From assembly GCA_045605385.1 (NCBI GenBank), contig JAZUPW010000012.1, positions 1 to 64,000 on the forward strand: 64,000 nucleotides of DNA. Reading direction: 5' to 3'. A model generated the notes under the pieces. That model searched no databases. It had not been told where the DNA came from and worked only from the letters and a program-made list of their open reading frames with translations. The position numbers and the translations under genes were made by a program. Shown here one piece after another: positions 25,630 through 35,361 of the stretch. The DNA comes from SIG607 sp045605385. GTDB lineage: Bacteria > Bacillota > Clostridia > Oscillospirales > Acutalibacteraceae. Position 1 is the stretch's first letter. Each line of letters starts with the position of its first letter.

Positions 25630-28032
25630 TCATACGAGTTGGATTTTTTCTATGTATACTTTTCCAAATTTAAGCGGTGGTTTGCGTTCTTCAAAAGTAT
25701 AGGCTTTTTCAGCATAGGGACCTATTTCTGCTTTAGGGAAGGTCTTGCTTATAAATTCTTTTTTGCTTAAAATTTCGTCGGCTGAAGTGTTGCATATTGT
25801 TATATCAATAGTACCTTCTTTGCTTATATCTTTTCCGCTGATTTGTGCTTTCATTGGCGTAAGACCAAAAGTTGCAACCTGTTTGCCGTTTATGAAAGCA
25901 GTAGCGCTTGTTTGAGTATCTTCTAAGACAATGCGGTAAAGGTCTTTTTTCTTTACTTTGTTTGGAAGTTTAAAGTTTGCGGAATAGGTAATTTCGCCCG
26001 AGAAATCGGTTTCGGGAATTTCGTTTGCATCTACGGAAACCATTTTTATGCCGAAATTATCAATAACAGTGCGTTTTGCACTAACCTTTTTAAAACCGTT
26101 TATTTCTATGGAATATTCGGCGTCACATTTATCGCAGACAAGTGTTGTATCGGTTACAAAAAATACTGCGATTTCTCCGCTTGGTATGTTGATTTCGGCT
26201 TTAGTGGCTTTAGTGATTGTACCCAACAAAGCATCTAAACGGTAAAGGTTATTTGCCGGAATGTTAAGGGTTTCGTTGGCGGTATTATGACCTTCGTTGA
26301 AAACAAACCAAAGTGTTCCGTTTTCTGTTTTTCGCGCCATAATGCGAAGTTTTTTGTTTTGAGTTGCAACCAGAGGTTCGCCTTTGCTTATAAATGGTGC
26401 TATTTTTTCTTTAATATGATTTTCAATAAACTTGCATTCGGGTAAAACTATGTGCTTGTAGGTCATATTGCCAAGTTTTAAGCCATCTTTTGTCACTTCG
26501 GCGTTTTCTATTGCATATTCATCTATAATGTCGAAGTAAATGTTTTCATCTTCCATAGCACAGCCTAGTTTTGTATAGGATTCAGCGGCGCGGTTACGGA
26601 TTTCATTGTTTGCAAAAAAGTCGGCACTCGGATGATAAAGTGCGGTGTCACAAACAGGGGTTCCAAGACGTAAAAGATAAGAAAGGCGGGAGAAATATTT
26701 ATTAAAATGTGCATGGTTATAAAAACCGGGCTTTGCAGGGGTAAATATAGGCCTCTCTACCAAAGCGCAGTTGCGCTCATCGCTTGAAGTTACCATAAAA
26801 ACATTAAAAGCGTTTATGCCGCGTATTGCTTGGTAGTTAAGTACATAGCGCATATCATCAAAGCTTAAACCATCGCCGTAAACACCAAAAGATTCGCTAA
26901 GTGCTAAGTTTTTACCTGTTTGGTGGGCGGCAGAGGGCGCAATTCTTGGATAGAAAGGATATGCGTTATCGGTTGTTGGAAGTTCTTCCTCACAACTCGG
27001 CATACGAATTTGGTTCCAAATAACGTCTATGCCCGGTACATCAAAACAACTTAATGCGTGTAAATGGCTGTAGTAGATGTGTGCATAATTAGGGTTAAAT
27101 GCACCGCCTTCGGGTTTATGGTCAAGGTCTAAGTGACCACCAAATTTTATGTTGTGGTCTTTACACCAATTTGCCAGTTTATTACAGAAGTTATTGCAAA
27201 ACATTTCGCCAACAAGTTTGCCGTAGTGAATTCTTGCAAGTGTTTCTTCATTTGTTGTTGCAAGGTCTGGATTAAGCAAAACAGGTAAATAATCTTTCAG
27301 GTCATAACCGAATTTTGCTTTAAATTTGTTAAAGAAGTCTTCGGGGATAATTCCGCCGATAACAGCGGGTTCATCGGTAAAAATTAAAGAAATATCGCTA
27401 CCGAACATATCACCTAAGTGTTGGTAGTATTTTTCATAAGTATTATTTATGAAAGTATTTGTAACGCTTTCGTTTGTGCTGTCAACACGGTTTGGGTTAT
27501 TATCTGTCTTTTTTACTAAGAAGTATTCGCTAACAATTACTTCTTGTTTTGCAGTAAAACTATCAATAACCTTTTCTTTGCCTATAAAAGCCCAAACGTC
27601 TTGCTTCAAGGAATAGGTTTCGCCTACGTTTAAAGTAACGTTGTTCTTGCTTAAAACTGTTTCGACAGCAGCGGGGTTTTCTCTTGCGGTATTGCCGCAA
27701 GCACCACCCGAAGGCCAACCGCCTTCATCGTATATCCAAAGTTGTATGCCTTGATTTTTAGCTTCGGTGTAAGCAAAGCGCAGCAGATTAAAGTAATCCT
27801 CGCTAAGATACTGCGGATGTAAAAAAGTGCGTATTCTTTCGGGACGAAAATCATAGGGCAAGGGGAGCACGTAAAGTCCCGTTATACCGGCTTTTGAAAA
27901 TTCGGCAATTTGCTTTTTAATACTTTCTTTTGTTAAGGGTGAGTTCCATATCCAGCCGTAAATAACACTATTTTCTTTAGATGGATTTTTAAAAGCGTTA
28001 AAATCTAACATATTAAGCGGTTCTATATTCAT
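25630..28032 (-). CDS. GH106-like glycoside hydrolase (alpha-L-rhamnosidase-related)
   Basis: An 800-residue enzyme. The N-terminal TIM barrel begins YGWIWNSPLTKESIKKQIAE and contains GITGLYVLPLPYDF, then LWIYDEGGWPSGGACGNT, the pattern of GH106 and related families. IFTDEPAVIGG supplies a candidate catalytic Asp-Glu. The C-terminal third is beta-rich. GH106 enzymes remove alpha-L-rhamnose from pectin side chains. The first in-frame ATG (28047) overlaps the GH28 stop, but GAGG with a 9-base gap supports the ATG at 28032. No signal peptide. It pairs with GH28 for rhamnogalacturonan oligosaccharides. Confidence 0.75.
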   Translation of the reverse strand: MNIEPLNMLDFNAFKNPSKENSVIYGWIWNSPLTKESIKKQIAEFSKAGITGLYVLPLPYDFRPERIRTFLHPQYLSEDYFNLLRFAYTEAKNQGIQLWIYDEGGWPSGGACGNTARENPAAVETVLSKNNVTLNVGETYSLKQDVWAFIGKEKVIDSFTAKQEVIVSEYFLVKKTDNNPNRVDSTNESVTNTFINNTYEKYYQHLGDMFGSDISLIFTDEPAVIGGIIPEDFFNKFKAKFGYDLKDYLPVLLNPDLATTNEETLARIHYGKLVGEMFCNNFCNKLANWCKDHNIKFGGHLDLDHKPEGGAFNPNYAHIYYSHLHALSCFDVPGIDVIWNQIRMPSCEEELPTTDNAYPFYPRIAPSAAHQTGKNLALSESFGVYGDGLSFDDMRYVLNYQAIRGINAFNVFMVTSSDERNCALVERPIFTPAKPGFYNHAHFNKYFSRLSYLLRLGTPVCDTALYHPSADFFANNEIRNRAAESYTKLGCAMEDENIYFDIIDEYAIENAEVTKDGLKLGNMTYKHIVLPECKFIENHIKEKIAPFISKGEPLVATQNKKLRIMARKTENGTLWFVFNEGHNTANETLNIPANNLYRLDALLGTITKATKAEINIPSGEIAVFFVTDTTLVCDKCDAEYSIEINGFKKVSAKRTVIDNFGIKMVSVDANEIPETDFSGEITYSANFKLPNKVKKKDLYRIVLEDTQTSATAFINGKQVATFGLTPMKAQISGKDISKEGTIDITICNTSADEILSKKEFISKTFPKAEIGPYAEKAYTFEERKPPLKFGKVYIEKIQLV

Positions 28033-28036
28033 TGTT

Positions 28037-29566
28037 TTAAACCTCATAGTAATTTAAGTTTTCTATGTTTAAGTTTTTCACGTTTTCAAAAGTGCATGGT
28101 GGGAAATTTTTATCTGCGCTTGTATACATTGTAATGTTTTTAAGAGTTACATTTTTTATATAACGTTCAGGTTCTTCAAAGCCTTGCAGATAAATATAAG
28201 GAATAAGTACTATACCGCTGCCGTCGGGTAAAACCGAAATGCCGTTCAAACCTATATTTTCAAAATATATGTTTTCAATAATGGTTAATTGGCCTGAAGA
28301 TTCACCGTCGTCGTTGCAGGTGTAACCCGAGTACAGTCTGATTTCGTTGGTGTTGCAATTTTTAACTTTTACGTTTCTGACAAAGCCGCCGCGTTTACGT
28401 GTTGTTTTAATTCTGAAGCCCGCTTCACCGTTTGAAAATTCGCAATCCCAAACGTAAACGCCGTCAATACCGCCCGAAAGTTCGCTTCCCATAGCAACAG
28501 CATTGTTACCAACGCAATTGAAAACGCGAATGTTTTTAGTAGGGCGGTTAATAATATTGCCTTCAGGATTTTTGCCCGATTTAATTGCTATGCAATCATC
28601 GTGTGTATCAAAATAGGTGTTAAAGATAGTGCAATCTTCACTTGAATCAGGGTCCCAGCCGTCGCCGTTCCAGACTCCGCGCGATTTTATTGTGCAACCG
28701 TAAGTAATAACGTTTTTAGAATAAACAAAATGAATATTCCAAGCCGCGCCGTATTGGAAAGTAACGTTAGAAAGAACAACGTTTTCGCAGTTGTTCATAG
28801 AAACAAGCCTTGGCCTTGCACGGCCTGGTATTGTATTGTCGTTTTCACAGGTTTTAACGTAATCGGCATTTTCAGCAAGAAAATCTTTTAAGCGTTCACG
28901 TTCGCTTTCAATAACTGCCCAACAAAGTTTTTCACCGCCGCCACTAACAGTACCGCCGCCGCGAATAGCAATATTTTTGCAATTATAACCGCCGTCTTTG
29001 TCCATAATTCCCATATTAATAAGAGGGCGGTAGCACATCATTTCCTTGCCTTCGAAACGGCTTAGTACCTTTGGTGCGTAGTCGCTAACTTCGCTTGTAC
29101 CCTGCAGAACAGCGCCTTTATCAAGATAAATTTCTGTATTACTGTGAACGTCAAGCGCACCCGTCATATATATTCCTTTAGGGAAGTATACCGTTTGATT
29201 TTCTTTACAGTCGCCAAATGCTCTTTGAATCGCTTCGGTGTTAAGGGTAACACCGTCGCCTACAGCACTGTAAGGCGGTTTTGTAACGTCAATTCTTTGC
29301 TTTGTTGGTTCGGTATGAAGTGTGGCTTCAAATAACACAGTAGCCACGCTTTTATCATCAAGTCTTGCAACACAAACGGTATAGTCTGTATCGGCATTAA
29401 GAGATTCTATTTCGTAGTGTGTTTTATCGGTTTTTGCAATTTCTTTGCCGTTAAGCGAAACAGTATAAATAACACCGTCAGGCAAATCCCATTCTTTATC
29501 CCAATAAATTGCAATTTCATCTTCAAAAATTATGTAGTTTATTAAGCTTTCCGTTCCTTTTAACAT
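28037..29566 (-). CDS. GH28 polygalacturonase family, with N-terminal Fn3-like domain
   Basis: A 509-residue protein. Residues 1-90 form a fibronectin III-like domain (YTVSLNGKEI ... DYTVCVARL). The rest is a right-handed beta-helix of GH28. All key motifs are present: WNGDGWDPDSS (catalytic Asp), HDDCIAIKSG (two Asp), NNAVAMGSELSGG (equivalent of the G-H-G block, with the His position changed) and RIKTTRKRGG. It hydrolyses galacturonan or rhamnogalacturonan fragments. There is no signal peptide, so its substrate must be imported. GGGGTGA precedes the ATG. It is the first gene of a two-gene leftward operon. Confidence 0.88.
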   Translation of the reverse strand: MLKGTESLINYIIFEDEIAIYWDKEWDLPDGVIYTVSLNGKEIAKTDKTHYEIESLNADTDYTVCVARLDDKSVATVLFEATLHTEPTKQRIDVTKPPYSAVGDGVTLNTEAIQRAFGDCKENQTVYFPKGIYMTGALDVHSNTEIYLDKGAVLQGTSEVSDYAPKVLSRFEGKEMMCYRPLINMGIMDKDGGYNCKNIAIRGGGTVSGGGEKLCWAVIESERERLKDFLAENADYVKTCENDNTIPGRARPRLVSMNNCENVVLSNVTFQYGAAWNIHFVYSKNVITYGCTIKSRGVWNGDGWDPDSSEDCTIFNTYFDTHDDCIAIKSGKNPEGNIINRPTKNIRVFNCVGNNAVAMGSELSGGIDGVYVWDCEFSNGEAGFRIKTTRKRGGFVRNVKVKNCNTNEIRLYSGYTCNDDGESSGQLTIIENIYFENIGLNGISVLPDGSGIVLIPYIYLQGFEEPERYIKNVTLKNITMYTSADKNFPPCTFENVKNLNIENLNYYEV

Positions 29567-29697
29567 AAATAATCACCCCGCATTTAAATAATACCATATT
29601 TGTTTTGGATTTCAAGTGGCAATTAACAAATAATAGGATTGTTATATTTTGATAAGTTTTTTACAACATTTTCATTAGTAATGTTTTAAAAAAAATT

Positions 29698-29752
29698 AAG
29701 ATTTCTAATAAATACCGTAAAATGTTGATAGCATATTCTTTGTATTTATGAT
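29698..29752 (+). promoter_or_regulatory. Promoter with upstream AAGATTTCTAATAAA box
   Basis: The 15-base box (29698-29712), a 12-base gap, TTGATA (29725-29730), a 16-base spacer and TATGAT (29747-29752). Exactly the same box and spacings occur at 46374-46428, ahead of the other secreted-protein locus. A shared activator site is likely. Confidence 0.6.
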
Positions 29753-29844
29753 AAAATAAAATAAATATCTGTAAACGTTGTAGAATGTTCTTTATCCTAT
29801 AATATTTGCAGTAGCGCACAAATCTTTTTTGGAGGAACAAATTT

Positions 29845-32800
29845 ATGTGGAAAAAAGTTTTAAGTGTACTTTTAGTAATTGCTTTTATTCTTTGTAACAT
29901 TGTTTTGCCAATTTCGGCAGAAACGGATACAAGCGTTACCTATTATATAGGCGAAACAGCCGAAGAAACGGTAAGTAACCTTGTTGCCGGAGATATATAT
30001 TTGCCTGACCGTATTCCAAGTGCAGAAATTCTCGAAGGACAGTATTTTGCTGGCTGGCAGGATGCTGAGGGCAACTTTGTGCTAAAAAACGGCATTACTT
30101 TGAAAAACGGTGAAAATAAACTTGTTGCTTGTTATAAAAATTATCCCGAAAAAGTAAACGTTGATTTATCAGGTAGGGGTTACGGCGCACTTGCTTCGTT
30201 TGATGTCAACGGGGAAAACTACTCAAATTATGTGTCTGTTTCAAACGGTTATTTAATTAAACAAATCGTTAGCGAAAATAACGAAACGTATACAAGATTT
30301 TACAATTCAAACGCTTGGTCAAGTCGTGAAATATTCACCTTTGTAGATGAATCGGGTGCGACCGTTCAACTAAAACCCGCAACAAAATATAATATTGCGG
30401 TTACCTATAAAAAGCCTGTATTTAAAAGCAACGTTACAATGGAAGTGGTTACCGGATTGCTTAATGAAAAGCGAAACGGCGTTGGATTGGCTGACCGATA
30501 CGTTCAAAAGGTTTCAAGTATTAGTGAAACTACCGATGGTTCTATGCAAAAGAAATGGAACTATAACTGGAATACCAACGGCTATTGGGAGTGGTATATA
30601 AGCGCCGCAAGCACAGAGTGGCAGACAAGCGTATATACCGTAACAACCGGTGATTTTAACGGATATTTGCCTGTAGCTATGATGGGCTTGAATTTGGGCG
30701 CTTCTGATGAGTTATTTATTAAAAGTATAACTATTACGGTTGACGGATACACACCGCCTCCCGGTGAAGCAAGCGTTGAATATCGCGTTGGAAATACTGT
30801 TGAAAAAACCGTAACGGGTGTTACGGGCGGTGACCTTTATACAGCAAACTATATGCCTCAAAATCTTCCTGAAGGTAAGTACTTTGCGGGTTGGACCGAT
30901 AAAGACGGTGATTTTGTTGAAAGTATAACCTTAGAAGACGGTGTAAACACCTTTTACGCGCACCTGATGGATTATCCGGGTATGGAGTTCGCAAGTTTGG
31001 ATTTCGACAAATTCTATACTGCGGGTAAGGTGTATTTGCCAAGTGTAGACAAAAACGGCGAGAACTATTCAGCGCTTTCAAATATCAGCGGTGGCTACGG
31101 TGTTGCAAATAAGGTTATAGAGGATGGCTATAACGCTTTATTGCTTTCTACAGCAGCAAACTGGGGACAGAATAAAACCTTAATTCTGGCGGACGAAAAC
31201 GGCATTGCTTATCAGCCTAAAGCGGCTACTGAATACCGCATAACCATAACTTACAAGGTTCCGCAATATGCAAACAACATAGCGTTTGGTGTTGTTTCGG
31301 GTATAAATCTTGATTCACGTCTTAATAATAAAGAACCTTCCAAGTTTGCTCAGACCGTTGCGAGTATATCGGAACGTGATGAAAACAGCATTACAACCGA
31401 TTATCAATGGAACTCTTTTATAGATGGCGGTTATTACAGAACAATTATTAACGCTGCTACAACCGAGTGGAAAACAATTACTTATACTTTAAAAACGAAT
31501 GATTTTAACGGTTTTGTCCCTGCGATTTCGTTGGTGTTTAATTTTTCAGGCAAGAAAGACGGAGTTGAAACACAGCTTCTTATAAGAGAAATTGAAATTT
31601 ACGAAAAGAATTACAGCGCTCCTGCGGTTGTAAATTACTATTATGGGGATGATTTGTTGCTTAAAGATGATGGAGCCGTTATTGGCGGTGAACTTAAAAA
31701 GGATATTGCTCCCGAAGGTTTAATATTTGTGAATTGGTACTCAGACAAAGCCTTGAAAAAGCCTGCTAAATCTTATGTAGATAAACAAGAACTAAACGTT
31801 TACGGTAAATTAATTCCTGATGATTCAAAAATTACCGTTACCTATAAAAACGGTGAAGATACAGTAAGGGAAAGCAAAGTGGCTGTGCTTTCAAAGATTT
31901 GGGACGGTAAAAACGGTGTTAAAGATAAGGCTTTTTACGGTTGGTTTATCGATAAAGAACTAACCGTACCCTACAATTCCCTTTATTTAGGAATTGAAGA
32001 TATTACTCTTTATGGGAAATTCGTTGATTACGTTGTAGATAAAGAGTATAATTCATGGCCTGAAAAGTTTGAAAAACTAAACATTTATACCGAATATAAA
32101 GGCGAACCCCTTACAAGCTTTTCTGCGGGTGGCTACAACTATAAAGATAGCGGTTCAAAAAATGTTGAAAATCCAAATAACGAACTTATATTAACTAACT
32201 CTTGTACATGGGGCCAAGGTGGAGGCGCAATTCTTTTTGATTCTCAAACAGGCAATGTTGCAACTCCAAAACCTTCATCAACCTATGAAATAAGCGTTAC
32301 CTTTACCGTGCCCAAAATGGATGCTGAAAGCGGTAGTATCGGCATTGGCTTCGGTATGGATAAAAGATATAATAAGAGCCAGACCAACACAAGTTCCGAT
32401 CAATATACTTCGCTTTACAGTTTTACCGAAGCATTTACAAAACCCGTTACAGTTTCTTATACTGTTTATGTTCCCGAAAATCCCGGAAGCAGTATTTTGC
32501 CTTGCTTCTTTGTTGGATCGTCCTTTAGCGGCCCGAAAGACAAAACATTAGAAACAGCGCTTTCTTACATGGCTATAAGTAATATTTCTGTAAAGGAAGT
32601 CTCTACAAACGTTGATTTTGAATACGGTGGTGCTTCTATATTAACAACAGAAGCAGAAACAAAAGCAAACGAACAGGCAATAAGAGTATACTATAGCTAT
32701 ACACTTGATGCAGACGGCAAAATTGCCGATACCAAGGGTAATAAATATATTGTTAAGGAACGCGGTGTGCTTTTTAAAGCCGACGGTATAAGCGAGGCTA

Positions 32801-34353
32801 ACCTTGTGCTCGATGCAGTTGGTAAATACGGAGTTTACGGTATTCACAATTATAAAAATCTTGATAACTGTTGGGCGTTAGACAAATCAACAGGTAAGGT
32901 CACGTTTAGCGCTCGTGTTACTGATTTAGAAATAGGTGATGCAAGAAAAATTCAGTTCAGAGGCTATGTTGTTTTAGATGATAATACCGTATGCTATACC
33001 GAAACAGTTTCATTAAGCGTTGCTGATATAAAAGAGGCTATTGATATGGATACTCCAAAGTCTGCAGAAAAAGAAAAAATAGCAATTATGCTTGTTATAG
33101 GTCAGTCTAATGCGCATAACTCTGGCTATAACGAAGAAAAGAGTCTTGCCTCGGGTACTAATGGATTATGGCAATTAAGCGCCTTACCTACAACAACCGA
33201 TTACGGCGCAGTGTATATGTCTGAAAAAGGCGCTGTTACCTCGCTTTCTCCAATTTACGAATATTCTTCTAATTTTGTTGGAACTATAGGCGGATTTTCT
33301 CCTGCTTATGCTGCACGTTGGTACGAACTTACAGGTCAGCGAGTGGTTGTGTTACGTCTTGCTAAGGGCGCTACCTCGCTTGCTGAGTGGCAAAAGGATG
33401 CAAACACCAATATGTCGCACTATAAAGAACTTTCGGGCGATTCAAGCGATATGGGCTACGATAACGGCTATTATTTGTACGATAGAGCCGTAACCGCATT
33501 TAACGAAACCTATGAAGCTCTTAAAGAAAACTACGATATTGCTACTGCCTTTTATGCTTGGAATCAAGGCGAAAGTGAAGAAAAATTAACCGCAGATAAT
33601 GCAACTATTTATAGCGATGCGCTCTATGATGAATATTATACAAAGATGCATAACGATCTTATGAACGATTGTCCCGGACTTGAGTACGGCACAATTATTG
33701 CAGTTCGCTCTTGCACCAATACCACACATTCTGCGGGTAAGTGGTGGCAAAGCGGTAACTCTACCAACGCAAAACGTGCACAATATAGAATCGCTTCCAA
33801 GCGCGACGACGTATTTATGGTATCTTGGTATACCGAAACCTGTAATAAGGTTGTAAATACCTTTGCAGAAACCGGCTTAAACGAGTCAGTATGGGGCGGT
33901 AACTGGGATATGGTGCCGTCTATTAAGGGTGTATTAAGTACAGGTAATATGCACTATACACAGCTTAACAATAATATCTTTGGTAAAGAGGCGGCAGAAA
34001 ACTTCTATGCTTCGCTTAACGGAGATATTAACTTTACGGGTATTAACGTAAGAGATAACGATAATACTCCCATTGTCTTCTTTACGCCTGACGGACAGGG
34101 AAGCGGCAGCATTACATACGATGGCACTAAAAAATATCGGTATCTGCAGATTCGTCCTGAAAACGCAAGTTGTACCTACGATTTCTCACTTAGCGTTGAC
34201 ACGCAAACCGAGCAACTTATAATTGACCTTTATACCGATGGAACCCATCATATTTCCGGTGATGAATATGTAAGTGAATACGGTGAAGTTTATTGGGATA
34301 AATTAGTTGCAGAAGGGGTTAATACCTTAAAAATAGTTTGCAACATTCACTAA
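29845..34353 (+). CDS. Large secreted multidomain SGNH esterase (sialate O-acetylesterase-like)
   Basis: A 1502-residue exported protein. The signal peptide ends near ISA-ET (residue 25). Up to residue 930 there are three rounds of a unit made of an InlB-type beta-grasp segment (YFAGWQDAEGNF, YFAGWTDKDGDF) and a jelly-roll-like module (KPATKYNIAVTYK, AATEYRITITYK, PSSTYEISVTF), probably carbohydrate-binding. Residues 930-1070 form a module also found in the 1749-residue protein. The catalytic part begins IAIMLVIGQSNAHNSG (GQSN nucleophile Ser near 1088). It probably removes acetyl groups from glycans. No LPXTG motif or dockerin is present. GGAGG precedes the ATG. Confidence 0.82.
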   Translation: MWKKVLSVLLVIAFILCNIVLPISAETDTSVTYYIGETAEETVSNLVAGDIYLPDRIPSAEILEGQYFAGWQDAEGNFVLKNGITLKNGENKLVACYKNYPEKVNVDLSGRGYGALASFDVNGENYSNYVSVSNGYLIKQIVSENNETYTRFYNSNAWSSREIFTFVDESGATVQLKPATKYNIAVTYKKPVFKSNVTMEVVTGLLNEKRNGVGLADRYVQKVSSISETTDGSMQKKWNYNWNTNGYWEWYISAASTEWQTSVYTVTTGDFNGYLPVAMMGLNLGASDELFIKSITITVDGYTPPPGEASVEYRVGNTVEKTVTGVTGGDLYTANYMPQNLPEGKYFAGWTDKDGDFVESITLEDGVNTFYAHLMDYPGMEFASLDFDKFYTAGKVYLPSVDKNGENYSALSNISGGYGVANKVIEDGYNALLLSTAANWGQNKTLILADENGIAYQPKAATEYRITITYKVPQYANNIAFGVVSGINLDSRLNNKEPSKFAQTVASISERDENSITTDYQWNSFIDGGYYRTIINAATTEWKTITYTLKTNDFNGFVPAISLVFNFSGKKDGVETQLLIREIEIYEKNYSAPAVVNYYYGDDLLLKDDGAVIGGELKKDIAPEGLIFVNWYSDKALKKPAKSYVDKQELNVYGKLIPDDSKITVTYKNGEDTVRESKVAVLSKIWDGKNGVKDKAFYGWFIDKELTVPYNSLYLGIEDITLYGKFVDYVVDKEYNSWPEKFEKLNIYTEYKGEPLTSFSAGGYNYKDSGSKNVENPNNELILTNSCTWGQGGGAILFDSQTGNVATPKPSSTYEISVTFTVPKMDAESGSIGIGFGMDKRYNKSQTNTSSDQYTSLYSFTEAFTKPVTVSYTVYVPENPGSSILPCFFVGSSFSGPKDKTLETALSYMAISNISVKEVSTNVDFEYGGASILTTEAETKANEQAIRVYYSYTLDADGKIADTKGNKYIVKERGVLFKADGISEANLVLDAVGKYGVYGIHNYKNLDNCWALDKSTGKVTFSARVTDLEIGDARKIQFRGYVVLDDNTVCYTETVSLSVADIKEAIDMDTPKSAEKEKIAIMLVIGQSNAHNSGYNEEKSLASGTNGLWQLSALPTTTDYGAVYMSEKGAVTSLSPIYEYSSNFVGTIGGFSPAYAARWYELTGQRVVVLRLAKGATSLAEWQKDANTNMSHYKELSGDSSDMGYDNGYYLYDRAVTAFNETYEALKENYDIATAFYAWNQGESEEKLTADNATIYSDALYDEYYTKMHNDLMNDCPGLEYGTIIAVRSCTNTTHSAGKWWQSGNSTNAKRAQYRIASKRDDVFMVSWYTETCNKVVNTFAETGLNESVWGGNWDMVPSIKGVLSTGNMHYTQLNNNIFGKEAAENFYASLNGDINFTGINVRDNDNTPIVFFTPDGQGSGSITYDGTKKYRYLQIRPENASCTYDFSLSVDTQTEQLIIDLYTDGTHHISGDEYVSEYGEVYWDKLVAEGVNTLKIVCNIH

Positions 34354-34354
34354 T

Positions 34355-34389
34355 AAAAAAGTCTGAACAGTTTTGTTCAGACTTTTTTT
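34355..34389. terminator. Bidirectional terminator
   Basis: Hairpin AAGTCTGAAC/GTTCAGACTT with long A and T tails, between convergent genes. Confidence 0.88.
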
Positions 34390-35271
34390 CTATAGAATTG
34401 TTTTCCAAATAATACGGTTATCGGAAATTTCAGGTATAATTTTTTTACTGTCTTTAAGATAACTTAGATACGAACGAACCGTGCTTCCAACAAGTACGTA
34501 CTGCTGATGCGTAAGTGTAAGGTTATACTCATCAAAAAGTTTTTTAAGCAGCTCTTCAAAAGTAAGCGGAGTTTTGCAAAACGAACATATTTTTTCGGCA
34601 ATCTCCAATACACTGTTTATGTTTATATCGGCAAGTTCTGTTATGTTATCGGTTGGCTCTGCATGAGAGGGAACAAATACCTTTGCGTTAAGCGTTTTAA
34701 CGTATTCAAGTGTCTGCAAATACTTTTCAATGTCGTAAATATATCCTATCTTATATTTTTCAAGCGTAGTTTTACTTGAAAGCGCATCGGCAAGATAAAT
34801 AACGTCATCACTTGTTTTAAAACCAACCATATCAAAACTGTGACCCGATAAATTAATAATTTCAATACCTTGCGGTAAGTTTTCTTTTTTAAGCGGTAAA
34901 ACGTTACTTTCGTTTGCGTATAAAAACTTATGTTTTAATTCACTAAATGGTAAACCACCGTAAAGAAAAGCCGATTCTAAAATAGTGTGGTTAGCGAAAT
35001 CCGCTTCAATTCCGTTTGCATAAATTTTGCAATCGGTGGCGGTTTGTACGTGTTTATTTCCGCCTGTGTGGTCGGCGTGTGAATGAGTATTAAAAATTGC
35101 TTTAACGGTCCAATTATTAGCCGTAATGGTTTTCATTATCTTTTTTGCGGCATCTTTATCATTACCGCTGTCTATTAAGATAACCTCGGTGTCGTTTAAT
35201 TTAACAAGACCAATTTTGGCAGGGCATTCAAAATAATAACTGTTTCCTGAAACATTAATTAATTCATACAT
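34390..35271 (-). CDS. MBL-fold metallo-hydrolase
   Basis: A 293-residue metallo-beta-lactamase-fold protein. Metal ligands are visible in NTHSHADHTGGN, in NLSGHSFDMVGF and in FVPSHAEPTDN, with LADALS as the bridging-Asp segment. A C-terminal extension of about 80 residues is predicted to be helical. Members hydrolyse thioesters, esters or phosphodiesters; the substrate is unknown. The ATG at 35271 (MYELINVSG) lies 9 bases after GGAG and fits the promoter at 35285-35312; upstream in-frame ATG codons would precede the predicted transcript start. Confidence 0.83.
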   Translation of the reverse strand: MYELINVSGNSYYFECPAKIGLVKLNDTEVILIDSGNDKDAAKKIMKTITANNWTVKAIFNTHSHADHTGGNKHVQTATDCKIYANGIEADFANHTILESAFLYGGLPFSELKHKFLYANESNVLPLKKENLPQGIEIINLSGHSFDMVGFKTSDDVIYLADALSSKTTLEKYKIGYIYDIEKYLQTLEYVKTLNAKVFVPSHAEPTDNITELADININSVLEIAEKICSFCKTPLTFEELLKKLFDEYNLTLTHQQYVLVGSTVRSYLSYLKDSKKIIPEISDNRIIWKTIL

Positions 35272-35284
35272 TATAAAATACTCC

Positions 35285-35312
35285 ATTATATGTATTGTTT
35301 TTAAAAGTATAA
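35285..35312 (-). promoter_or_regulatory. Promoter of the MBL-fold gene
   Basis: On the minus strand TTATAC (35312-35307), 16-base spacer, TATAAT (35290-35285). The short leader it gives supports the start codon chosen at 35271. Confidence 0.55.
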
Positions 35313-35318
35313 CATAAT

Positions 35319-35354
35319 AATCCCCGAAGAACAACATTTAATTCTTCGGGGATT
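35319..35354 (-). terminator. Terminator-like hairpin after the symporter gene
   Basis: Perfect 13-bp stem AATCCCCGAAGAA/TTCTTCGGGGATT just beyond the stop of the leftward symporter gene. It lacks a clear U-run on that strand, so termination efficiency is uncertain. Confidence 0.5.
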
Positions 35355-35361
35355 AAAAAAA

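Noticed and set aside
29770..29783. A cre-like sequence, TGTAAACGTTGTAG, just downstream of the promoter of the 1502-residue protein
   Set aside because: The first ten bases fit the catabolite-control site, but the final CA of the consensus is missing, so symmetry is broken.
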